Origin: Rallus limicola
Taxonomy: Eukaryota; Chordata; Aves; Gruiformes; Rallidae
Direction of reading: 5' to 3'
NCBI GenBank assembly: GCA_022605955.1
Contig: JAKCOZ010000008.1
Location: forward strand, 38,294,547 to 38,358,546
Length of the DNA stretch: 64,000 nucleotides
Both the position numbers and the translations under genes were made by a program. The notes beneath the pieces were generated by a model. The model searched no databases, was not told the origin of the DNA, and worked only from the letters and a program-made list of their open reading frames with translations. This document shows, one piece after another, positions 48,789 to 60,392 of the stretch; position 1 is the stretch's first letter; each line of letters starts with the position of its first letter.

Positions 48789-50285
48789 ATGATAAAGCAC
48801 CTTAATTCTCACGCTGTCTGAACCACAGAAGATATTGTTACTGGACTCGTTTCCCCCACCCCATGGCTTTTATCCTCCTGTGGAGGTACACACCAACGCA
48901 CCCAAAGCCACTTTGGACTCCTGGAAGCTGCAGCAAGGCAAGTTTGCGGTAGCCAGCATGCTTTCCCAGCTAGCCAGAGCCTTCGCACAGATTTTTGCCT
49001 GCCTAACAGGCTGTTTTGCAACATTTCTGCTCTTTATTCCCACTTTAGCAATCCAGGGAAGTGTTGAAGCGCGTGTTTAATTAAACCTAAGTGCGAGCTT
49101 AGGCTGAGCTAGTTTCAGTGGGGGTGAGCGTGTGCTTAGTACAAAGGGTCGGCTCCCGTGTTTTGATGGATCAACACCTTCTGGCTTCAGAGTTTTCCTT
49201 TCCGCTATTAAAGCGCATGCTACTCTCTTAAATCAACCTTTTCCAGGAAGGCAGTTCCATATAATCAGTAAGTTTCCTATAGCCGCTATCCAACTCTCCA
49301 TCTGACACCACAGGCCAGGGTAGGGTTTCTGCAGTATTGTGACAGTACAAAAACTTCAGGCTCGGAAATGTTAACACCGCCCCAGCAGAACGATGGATCT
49401 GCTTCCAGGGGGTGAAAAATCCTCCAGCCAAACAAAAACCAGAAAAGGTCTTTCAATAACTCTCTTTTCCACACTATACTCTTCTAGTGACTCTCACATC
49501 TTCATGAACTGAGCCCGGTGCAGCTCTTCAACAGCCAAGTTATTCTCCACGGGGTAAAACATCAGCAAAACATCAGCGCCTGCAAGCCAGTGCTGAAACT
49601 GAACTGCTCCTCAAAGCGAAAGTAATACGGGGTCAGCATCTTCCCCGTGACCTGAACTTACGACGTTCAAAATCGATAGCAACTTCACAGTCCTGTAAGA
49701 CCCGCAGCATTAAAGTGGAGAGAAAGAGTTGGAGAGCCCTTTAAAGTTCTGCTGATAAAATAACGGGATTAGAAGCTACCAACTTCTGTGGTGCCTTAAA
49801 GGCGCTGTATCAAGCGAAGCGGCTCTTGGAGCATTCAAGTGAGACTCACGGCAATCTGAATCTTGGTTACGCCGATGCTAAAAGGCACTGCCCTTGTCTT
49901 TTGAAAGAATTCAAAATCACAAGTCATTACCCAGGGAAGAGCCAAGCACAGCATGCTCTCCCTTCCTCTGTTCAGCAAAAGGAGAGAGGAGGGGGATAAC
50001 ATTCATACCTGATACCAGTGTGGACCTCTTCGAAGAAATAAAAAGTAGTTAGAAAACGGCACTGAAAAAGTATTTAGGGCATTTGTTTTAATCATTTGCT
50101 AACATGAGAACACAAAACAAGTACTTTTTAAAATTCTCTCTCACTGGTTAAATAAATTTAAAACTGACCAAACAGTGATGGAAGTGATTTTTGGCTTGCT
50201 CCATTTCTTTCCCTCTCCTATTTCTTTGTGATTTCTGTTACCTTGCTGCTTATTGCTAGCTCAAGTTCACTGCTGCAGGGAAGGC

Positions 50286-50334
50286 TTTTTTTTTTGGCCT
50301 TTATTTCCTCCCCCCCCCCCCCCCCCAAACCCCC
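50286..50334 (+). repeat. Poly-T then poly-C
   Basis: A run of ten T (from 50286) is followed by a run of about 17 C (50310-50326) and a second short C run. Confidence 0.9.
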
Positions 50335-51284
50335 GCCCTTTTCTTCCCCGCTTTGAGCAGATCAGCTCAAATCCAGAAGGGAATTTCATGGTCGTGGCTG
50401 CGTCCCTGCCTCCAAAGCAGAGGAGAAAGCTGTCTCGCCTCCCTTCGACACAGACCGCGGCGCAGCACATCGGTGCGTTTGAATCACAAACTCCAAAGAA
50501 AAGCAACAAAAATAAAAAAGCACCCAGATTCCATAAACTCAACCAGATGCCTTGGAAGGGCAAATATCTTGTTCCTCTTTAATTAAAAGGTATAGCAAAT
50601 AAAAACCTGGTTGTAATTAAACAGCAGGAATAGAAGATGTTATCTCCCCAAACCTCTGCCGCGGTGAATTAACTTTTGCTAGCTCTTTTTTTTTTTTTTT
50701 TCTTTCCCAAATCTGCCACATATCAGCCTAAACCCGGCACACAGGGAGAGCTCAGTTCCTGCAGAACATTCAAACACTCCTAGATAATAAAGCAGCCACT
50801 CCTGAGCGGGTAACAAACCCGCAGAGCCACTGGTTTGTACTGGTTCAGGCTCACGTCAAAATGGGCCCCTTGGAATCGGGTGATGCCAACCGCAACACTC
50901 CACATGGATGCTAATGTCAGTAACACACACGCTCGTGTGTGAGCACGCTTTAGCCTTCGCTTCACGCACCGACACAAGGAACATACAGCATTTTAATCCA
51001 TTTCCAAACCAAGACCCGACCAGCTTCATACTCCAGGGCTGTTCTCCTCCTGCAACCGGCACCTTCTCGGATACAACGTGCCCGCACGGAGCAGCTCCTG
51101 GACTGCGGGGAAAAGGCACTTCGTCCGACAGCTTTCCCAAGCAGGGTTAAGTCCTGGTTTTTCCCAGCAGCATGGTATCCCAAGCCAGGACCCAGGCTGC
51201 CTGTAAAATAGTGCAGGTGTGTTTATTGTAATCATCTCTCACTAAAAAGAAACAGGTTCACGGGTTTAAATATAATTAGCATGG

Positions 51285-51385
51285 GATACGCTCCTGCCTT
51301 TAATCACTACCTTGCTGGTTAATACAATCAGGAAGGTAAACAAACAAGGATTAACTCCATTAAATTAAAAAAATATATATTCTAC
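51285..51385. promoter_or_regulatory. Candidate forkhead/homeodomain cluster
   Basis: A GTAAACA forkhead match at 51336-51342 continues into a second overlapping one (AAACAAACA). GTTAAT (HNF1-like half) lies about 18 bases before and GGATTAAC just after. It lies in the CR1-free region, 13 kb from the bHLH gene. Motif matches only. Confidence 0.25.
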
Positions 51386-52445
51386 TGGGAACCTTGCAAA
51401 GGAATTTTGTTTGGGTTTTTTTTTTTTTCATGCTGCTAGAGAGCATCATCTTGTTTCCACTTCACAAATTATTTTTAACACAAAAATACTCTCCTCTCCC
51501 TGCCTTCCAGAAGGAAGAGCCAAAATCAAACATCCTTTATATTTATTTCACATTCAGTGCAGCCACAACACTTGATACTTTCACAGCATCTCTCACTAGA
51601 AGATATCCAAGCACTTAGATGAAAACTTAAAATGTTTTCTTGTGTTTTCTACATCAAATGTAAGACAGGGAATGACACACCTGCTGCTCCAAGAATGTCC
51701 CCAAACTGACCAAGGCAGGTCTCAGTACGTTCTGGTGTCCCCAGATGCTGGGGTCAGTGCACTGCTGTAATTACTGTGGCTGGACCGGCTCATTTGGCAC
51801 CGGAAAAGATGCCTGAATTTGGAAACACGCCTTGGCTGTTTAGGTACACACAGGATGGGATATTTTGTAAAGGAGCTTTATCATGACCCAGAAATCATTC
51901 CCTTATGAAATAGCCATTTATTTCACATGAAAAGCTCTGTTTAAACCACAGCTAAACACAGGGAACGCTCTTATCAGCCGAGACAGAGGCAGAATGCTTG
52001 AACGGGAGGCTCGCGGACAGACCACTGCGTTCCTCAAGTTTCACATTTGCACAGGAGGAAGCTCAGCTAAATATGAGCATGTGGATACAAGCCTGTGTGG
52101 ATGCATGCACACTGCGTTATCTCCTCACAGAGACAACAAATACCTGAATGCAACCCTAGTTTTCCTACTTCTGCTGTAAACCAGCCCTCAGAATCACCCA
52201 TAGGTGTATTTAAAACAGCCCTCCAGCTCGCCCAGAGAAGGGAAAGCTGGCTCCACCGGCATGTTTATTGATACAGGATGTTAAGTACCTGACCCACCAG
52301 CTTTTGCTTAACAAAAAAGACACTTTTTGGTGCAAATTTTACAGAATGCACCATGCCGGTTTAAAGAAAATGAGAGATCGTCATGGTAACGTGCAACTGG
52401 GAGAGGTCCCTCTGGGCACCACGCCACCGGCAGAGTTATAAGCAT

Positions 52446-52530
52446 TTATGCCTATTCTATTTTATTTTATTTGTTTTTTGACTTCATAGCTGTGACAAAG
52501 AAACATCCGGGGAGGGGGGGGGGGGAAGGA
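52446..52530 (+). repeat. TTTTA-type repeat and poly-G
   Basis: Irregular TATTT/TTTTA units around 52452-52475 are followed by a G run at 52514-52525 broken from GGGGA before it. Confidence 0.8.
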
Positions 52531-52771
52531 AGAAGAGAAACACCACTGTATTCTTCAACCAGTCTGCAAATAAACATCTGTCCTTTCCACTTAAGACACG
52601 GCAAGGAGGAGAGAAAGACAAGAAGAAAATGCTCCTACCAAAACACCGTGCGTTAGAAGCGATGCCGCGGGAGTCAAAGCAGGTTAAAGAGATGCTCGGC
52701 GGAGAGCTGCAGCTAGCTGAGGCCAGGAGCCTGGAAAGCATTACCGCTTATGACAGTGCTTCACGCGCGGT

Positions 52772-52820
52772 GAGCCCGATCCTGCAGCCATTAATGCTAC
52801 GTGTGGCGTTACATTCCCTC
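52772..52820. repeat. Possible half copy of an ancient palindromic repeat
   Basis: GAGCCCGATCCTGCAGCCATTA followed by ACGTGTGG resembles one arm of another old amniote palindromic repeat (GATCCTGCAG...ACGTGAG). The opposite arm is not visible. Confidence 0.3.
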
Positions 52821-53680
52821 GGATCGGCTCCTCAGCGCTCGGGGGAATCTGCTCGCGGTGCAGAGCTAGAGACAAAAACCTCGGTGAGTTCCCTGCCGCC
52901 CCTGGCAGCGCAGCTCACAGGGTCCTGGCACGCTCTGCAGTCAGCGCGGGATGACACAGGATGCTAAAGCCAAGCTTAAACATGTCCCTCGGCCAGGCCA
53001 AAGGTGAAGCAGCAACTGCAAAAGCGAGCTGAGCTGCCTGAAAGCCGCAGGCTTTGGAAGGGGAATGTCCATCATCTTTCCTATTTTAAATGCCGGTGTC
53101 AGGCAATTCACAAAAAATGGAATCGAACACTCCTGCCCCCCAACAAGGATTTCCTTCCCCATACCTTTGCCTCCAGAAGTCAAATACAGATTCTACAGCA
53201 AGCTGAATAACGTTTAATAAAAACCCAAGGTTACTGCTGGTTTTAACCCATTTTTGATTTTACAATCGGAATTTTGCAATCAAACCGCAGGGGTAGAACC
53301 CACACCTTTTCCCATGGAAATACCCGATTCTGACTAGGAAAAAAATAAATTAAAAAAATAAAAATCTCTGGAGATCTGGTCCAACCATTTCTAACAGCAC
53401 CTGGGAGAGGACACAAAGGGGCAGAGGCACAGGTCCCGGTCCTGCCTCTCCTATCATTTCTTGTATTGCCTACATCAGAGGCTGCAGGAGCCTGTCTTCC
53501 ACAGCATCCACCCCAAAGCGAATTCGGTTTCACAGCCACAGCCCTAAGTGCCACGTATATTTTTCCCCTGTAAACGCGCAGCGTTAGGGACAACCTGAAG
53601 AGATCTATGTCACGTAATGGGAACTGGCTACATTTTGCTCTGAGGGCAAGAAACACTCATGTGCTGCTGGGGGTTGGTTG

Positions 53681-53702
53681 TTTTTTTTTTTTTTAAAAAA
53701 AA
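53681..53702. repeat. T14-A8 homopolymer junction
   Basis: Fourteen T are followed directly by eight A, a self-complementary low-complexity run. Confidence 0.85.
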
Positions 53703-56700
53703 CAAAAAGATATTCCAAACTGAAACGGTATTCAAATTCTGGGCTGGCCGCTAAAATAAATTACAGATCTCGCTGTGCAGTAGTTACACATCTGTCACTT
53801 TTATCTGCCTTTGAAAACGATCTCAGGTGTTTATGATCTGCTTTTGTATGGGTTTGCTCATTCCTGGGCAGCTTCGGAAGCCACAGGTTTCCACGACATG
53901 ACACGGGTGATGATAAAGGCACGCAGAAGAGCAGCAGAGCCAGAGATGGTTGGGGCATGTTTGAGGCAAAGGAAGACATGAGTAGCTTTGGAAGTGGGGA
54001 TCAAAGAGGGCCGGTGTCCCCACCCAACGATGACGGTGGCCTCCAGTGAGCTCTGAAGCACTGCAATCATGCCTCACACCTCTCATTCACTTAGCAAGTA
54101 CCTGGAACCAGGCAGAAGAATATGGGAACTAATAGAAGTTTCTGGAGCATTGATAATTCGTGGAAGCTGAGGGAAAGGAAGAGTCAGAGGAGATTGTACA
54201 TCTTTTACGTGCTCGTAAGACATCACCACAAGCAGGAACATCATCACAGAGCGTTAAAACAAACCCTTCTCTATCAAGACCATGACAGTGAAAGCAGATG
54301 GAGGCTTCCCAGTCAAGACTAAATAAATCATTACTATTTCTCCACATATTTTTTTCCCCATTCTGGAATAAAATCACAGAATTGTTCCCCGTTCAAAACA
54401 TTTAATTTTTTTCTCTACATTTTTTTAAAGTCTCCTCCTACCTTTGCTAACCTGACTGGCTGCCCTCTGCCTGAGCCTCAAAGGGGCAACGAAAAAAGTC
54501 AGAAAAAGCAAGAAACTGAAAGCACATGAACACAGAAAAAAACCCAATCTTAATCAAAGGTATTAAAACTCTGATTTTTAAAGTTGTATTGTGAGAAAAG
54601 AAAATGCATAACCTATTTCTGCAGGCTGGAAAATGGGAAATCAACAGGAGGAAAGGCAAACCCCACATCTATGCTCTTCTAGGTGCTTCAGCAAGAGCTT
54701 TGTGAAGCATTTATTTGGGGGGCCGGTGGTTGCCGCCACCTCTTTCTCCCCGAGAAAAATCCAAGAAAGGATAAATATTGTCTGAGTTAACTCAAACAGT
54801 TTGTTCTTGGTTTTTTCCCTTTTTATCCCTTAAACCAGAACACAGTAGGGAAAGAAATGCTCAGATCAAACACGACATTTCATTGTATCTGAGACAAAAT
54901 GTTTCAGTTTTGGCTTGGGGTGAATTTTGCACTATTTAAAAACACAACATTTAACCAGATTTAGTCTCATAATATCTTGTTGAAATCAAAACATTTCCCT
55001 TCTAAAGTTTCAGCAATAAACCAGTTTTAATTAGGAAAAATCCCTCTCTTTTCAGTTAAATCTAGCTTGCATTCAACACCAACTCACAAATAGTTTTTGT
55101 CAAACCGAAAAATGTGTATTTTGAGCACATCAGCTAAGCATCAGCTGAGCTTTGGGGCTTGAGTGGAAGCTGGTGCTCCGGGGCCCTGAGATGCACTTTG
55201 GGTACCTGACCACTGTCACAGCCTGAGCTTCGCCCTCAGATCTGCCCCGCAGCTGAGAACAAAGCTGCTTTGTGCTTGGTGCTGTAGGAAGATGAAAAAA
55301 ATACAGTATCTGTGTTATTATCATGAATATTACTATTATGGGAGCCTGGGTGCTGCTGGCTTGGACATTCAACCAGCAAAAAAGCATGAGCAGCAAGATA
55401 CATCCTCTCATTTCTTCTTCTCTTTGGGTTAAGCTATCATTTCTTTGGCACTGCCGTTCCCCATCGTTCTAGGCGCTCTATCTGATTTTGCTTAATATTA
55501 TCAGTGGCTACGGACAGCAGAAAGAGATGAGCGTCAATGCAAGATCGTAATATCTGCTTTGGCTCTTTAGAGGCTCTGAAAACGTGCAAGTATGGTTGGG
55601 GAGATGGAAAATAATATGAAACACTCACTAACAGCATGTAGCGTAGAAACTTAGAAAACCGCTGTAGTCATTGACTCACAGATGGTCAAATGAACAACAT
55701 GTTTCTATTCCTGTATTCAATTAAATCTTAATTATGCCACCAACAGGGTTCAAAACAGCATTATGAAACAGCTTGCATGAATACCAAGATACGATTGGCT
55801 GACGGGACTTTGAACTTGTGTAATTATCTTCCCCCCAAAAAAGCGCACACGTTGGGCCTATAAAGCCTCTTCGCCAAGCCAGCCTGTTGCCCCACAGCCC
55901 AAGATTAAAAATAAATTCATCTAACATAGGCTCAGGTTGAGATATGGAGCTGATCAACGGGGAGGCAATTTCAAATTATCAGTGAGCCCAGCTGAAAGGT
56001 GCTGGGACTCAGGGGGAGACTTTCCAAGCCTCCAGTGCCTTCTGGATTGGGCCTCTCCGTGGAAGCTTTGCCTCTTACCTCTCCTGATCTGGAGATAAAA
56101 TAGACCCATAATAAAATCAAGCAACTCTATAATTTAATTCTTCCACCAGCTATCACGTGAGTTAATTAAGAACAGATGCCTGAAATATTCCTTTGAATTG
56201 TCTTTTTTTGTTGCTGTTGAAAGAAGGCTCTTTACTGAAATAAAGAAAGATTCCAGAGGATCCTTCTCTTTCACTTTTAACACGGCAGCTAAAACCCGAC
56301 AGCAACGGGTAAGCGCGTTTTCCCAAGGCATTTAGTTTCTGCAGTTCTTCCCAGAGCAGGAGGCTGGGAAGGCGCCTAAAAGGGAGCTCCATCCTAAATT
56401 CAGCTTCCAGGCTCTCATTCCACCTTTAACAGACAATTCAAGCTGCTTTCCAACTTGATATTCAGAGCAGGGATTGTGTGCCCCTTTCCCACTCGGGAGC
56501 ATCGCACAGAAGAGTTTGGTATCTCGGAGGAAGAGCATGCCATCCGAGGGGCGCCTGCCCTGCAAGTCCCAAGAAAGAGCATGAGCTCAGGAAAGAGCAC
56601 AAGAGATGTCAAAAAATACCCCTGTCCCACCTTACTGCTTACAACTTTTAGGCAACACCTTCATTGCTGGATATGCACATCACCTACCCAGCAACCCTCC

Positions 56701-59700
56701 AGCCTCGGTCTGAAAATACACTTTTGTTCTGTGCAGAGCAGCGGGGAGGGCAGAAAGAAGGACAATGAAAAAGTTATTGTATTTGGGTTGTTTTGTTGTT
56801 TGTTTTTTTTTCCCCCCAATCGGGTGCCAAAACTTACTATTCCGTTGAAAAATTAGAAAAGTGATGTGATCCATTTCATGACTGGGTAGATGAACTCTGA
56901 TTTTTTACGGCGGAGATCAGAGCAAATAAAACAGTGAGCACAGCTCTGTGTGGGTTTGCAATTAAGCAACAATAAAAAAAGCAGCCTGAAACTGTCCCAG
57001 TCAAAATTTTCTATGCAAGGTTCATAATTTGTTAAGAGTTAAATTTTCAGTGAAAATTATAAATTTTGCAATAGGTTTAAATTAAAAAGAAACCAACAAA
57101 ATTCTACCTCCTCTCATCCCCTTTGGAGGGGAATATTTTGCTCTGTCTCAGCCTTTAGGTCGGGTTGCCCACGTACAGAAAAAACAACAGCCACCACCAC
57201 TGGAAACACAAAGGTTCTTCAGGGAAACAGGAGAATGGGAAAGCCCCCCAGATGGAGGATATGCTGGCTGGGGACACCTTGACGCCTGTCTGAAAGGATG
57301 CAGACCACAGAAGTCCCCCTGGGTGACGGATGCTCCTGAGCATCCCTCAGCAGGTCACGTTCGCCCAGGGACCGAAGCGCTCTCAGCCACCACCTCACTG
57401 AGCTCAGGAGGCGTGCAGAGAAGCCTTCGCTCCCTTGAATTCTCCTCCTGAAATGAAATATGACACAAACACACACAGTAGATGGCTGGCAGTGCTCCTG
57501 CTTCCTATAAAAGCCCATCAGATCTGCTGAGAGAAAGAAAAAAAAAATGTCTTTTCACACCCTTTACTCGGTGCGTCTTGATTTTCAACCTAATTTGATT
57601 ACTGATTCATCTTAAAAGGAGAGCGAAGTTTTTCCTCGGTCTTTCCTTTTTCTCCCCAGTGAGGCCTCACGCTCCCTGAAATACCCAAAATCGCTGACAC
57701 AGTGAGCTCCTCCAGGAATCCGGAGCCTTTCTCACTGAGTTACAAGCTGCCAAGGAGCCTATATTATAACAAAAGAAGTTTTTATATCCTCCTGTAGGCA
57801 GAATGTTGGAAACTACCATGAAATGTGCATTATCTGACCGGTATTTGTTGATGGTTTCAATCAGCTTATTTAGGAAATTTCCAGCTGATATGTAAACACA
57901 TCCACAGAGAAGGAGGGAGACAGCAGCAGCAATTCAGGCAGTATCTGAACCGTCCTGGCCCTGGTCCTGGGACTCAGTATCTTAATAACTTGTCCTTATG
58001 AGTCACCGCAGCAAAAAAGCCTGGGTTACTCTTGTCACATTTGGTAAGTGAAATGAAATGGGACCCGCAGACTGTAGCATGGTGGCTTTCCATCGCAACT
58101 GGGATGCCACGGCTCGCTGGGGACCTTGCAGAGGGAAAGCATTTAAAGGGTTAGAGGAGAAATAGGGTGACTGGGTAATGCCGAAAAGGAGAGATGAAAG
58201 ACGGAGTGACAAATTTGAGGCCGGCATATTGGTGAACTCAAGAGAGGTGCCAGTGGCCCAAGTGCTCCGGCCTGCCATAAAGAGGAGAGCAAAGTGATCA
58301 GAAAGTCCCTTTTGGCATTAAAACTCGTTTCATTATATCATGCATGTGCATGGGAGCATGCACTGCTCCCAGCAGGCCAGCCCCTGTTTTTTCTGGACCA
58401 TCATGGCCTGACCGCCCCACATTTCCTCTGTGTTGCTCAGAAGGTGGCTGCTGTACGGAGCGGGCCCTGCGAATCCTGCCCCGGGGTGCCTTCCGCACCC
58501 AACACCAACCTGGGGAAGGAAATGCAAGCACTCGCCAAGATGACCAGCAGCAAACCGACCACCCCAACCCATCAGTCTGGAACCGAAAACCTTTCCCTCC
58601 CTTCCTGTACCGCAGCGTTGCCAGTGCTGGCTTTGCAGGCCAAGTTACAGCCCAACACACCGCCACACAAGTCTGCTGCGTCGCGCCCATTTCCTGGGGC
58701 GGAAAGAGAAAAGAAATATGCAGGGTGCTAGCAAATCTCCGTGTCTCTGGAAGCGTCAGGCATCAGCGATGGCCTAACTGGCATTTACTGATGGCACTGA
58801 AGAAAAGCAAATCTGAAAGTGAACATCTGCCTGAAAGCAACACAGTTTACACGGGGGTTCTGCAGGGCAAACCCCAACTCTCAGGAGTGACCTCGCCATC
58901 AGTGAGACCGCCCGTGAAACTGGCACCTCCTGAGCCATCGGCTGTGATCTCCACACATGCATCTGCAGCTTCCGTGCTCCTGAGTGTGCTGGAGCTGCAC
59001 ATTCAGACTGGCTCTGAGAGAGGGAGCCCCTTTCCCCCCATCCCCCGGCTCCCATCTTCCCAGGACCGTTATCCGAAATCCTCCTGTGGAGTCTGATTCC
59101 TGGCACGGATGTGGGAACAGGAAGGAGCCCTGCGAGATGTTCAGGTCCCAGCCCACGTCCTGCAAAGAAACACTGAGGCTGCCCAAACAAGGGAGCAAAT
59201 TTTTTCCCACCCCAAAAGAAGTCCCCTAACACGGGGCTTTCATTTGAAACTCACCGTGAATTCCATTTCCTTGCCAAGAAGCGGGGGTAAGGAGGGAGAG
59301 GATCTGTCATGCATGGGGAGCTCCCAACTACCTCTCTCACCAATTTGTCTGCCTTGTTCTCAAAGGGGAGGGGGGAACCCAACCCCCCAAAAAAGAGAAA
59401 CAGAAATTGGTCCAAGAAAATAATAACATTCTTCTCCACACCCAGGTTATTCTTTTTCTGCCGGGAGATCCTCCCAAAGAAAGAACAAACAGCAGTGAAG
59501 TAGTGAAAAAAAACTGTCCCCCAGAAACATCATCCTGGCTTTCTTCTAAACTTAGGAGAGTTTTGAGTGAGTATCTCAAAAGTAGAAGGTTTGGGTGGGG
59601 TTCCCCTACTTATAAGAAGCAGGAAAAATGCAGGAAATAAGGTTTCTTACAAATTTCACATTTACTTGTAGGAGATCTGGAAGAAAGCGGGAAGTTTCCC

Positions 59701-59853
59701 ATCAATTTCCCAATTACAAATGTCGGCCTACCAATACCTCATTGCTTCCTCCTCATGCTCAAACACCCGTGGAAAATACTTTCACTTCTGAAAAAGCGAT
59801 GACTGTGATTTTTGTCTGAAATGCGTTTTCCCAGCAAAAACAAGACCCAAAAA

Positions 59854-59900
59854 ACAGGAAAAAAAAGAAAGAAAAAAAGAACAAAAAAAAGAAAAAAAAT
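59854..59900 (+). repeat. A-rich GAAA low-complexity tract
   Basis: AAAAAAGAAAGAAAAAAAG-like sequence. No retroposon body is recognisable before it. A similar tract lies at 32099-32138. Confidence 0.85.
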
Positions 59901-60335
59901 CTTATCAGTGAGATGTTTTTGCTATGCAGCAGCCTCTCTCTTTGGAACCCCAGAGATTTGTATCTGGGTCAAGTGTAGGACCAAACCTCCCTCCTCCCAC
60001 AGCGCAAGATTCAGCCGATCATTTCCCAGGTTAAAAACGTGCATTTTGCAAAAAAACCCTCAGTTTTGGGTCAGTGATCCAACCGAGTCTGAGGCCAATT
60101 CATATTCCATATGAATCAGCTGGTCCGGTCCTAGCACCAACAGCCAGAATATCAAATATATGACAAAACCGGCCTACTCAATGATATTTAAAACATATGG
60201 CACAACAACAGACTGCGCGTTTCCATAGCTTCACGTGCGTGTGTTACCGATACGCCTTGCATTGTAATGAAAATATTAGTGGAGGGTGGATTGCCCCCCC
60301 CCACCCACCCTTCCCTCCACATGGAAGGATTTCGT

Positions 60336-60392
60336 CATATGTCTGCTCCGGACTGATGTTGTTATTCATCTGTCCTGAGTGCCTGACAGATG
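60336..60392. promoter_or_regulatory. Candidate E-box cluster
   Basis: Three E-boxes occur in 57 bases: CATATG at 60336, CATCTG at 60367 and CAGATG at 60387. The last two are the kind bound by tissue-specific bHLH factors with E proteins. No TTTCCCA box is adjacent. Motif matches only. Confidence 0.25.

Noticed and set aside
53366..53390. CTCTGGAGATCTGGTCCAACC as a CR1 3' end
   Set aside because: Only about 20 bases match and no CR1 body or octamer is present.
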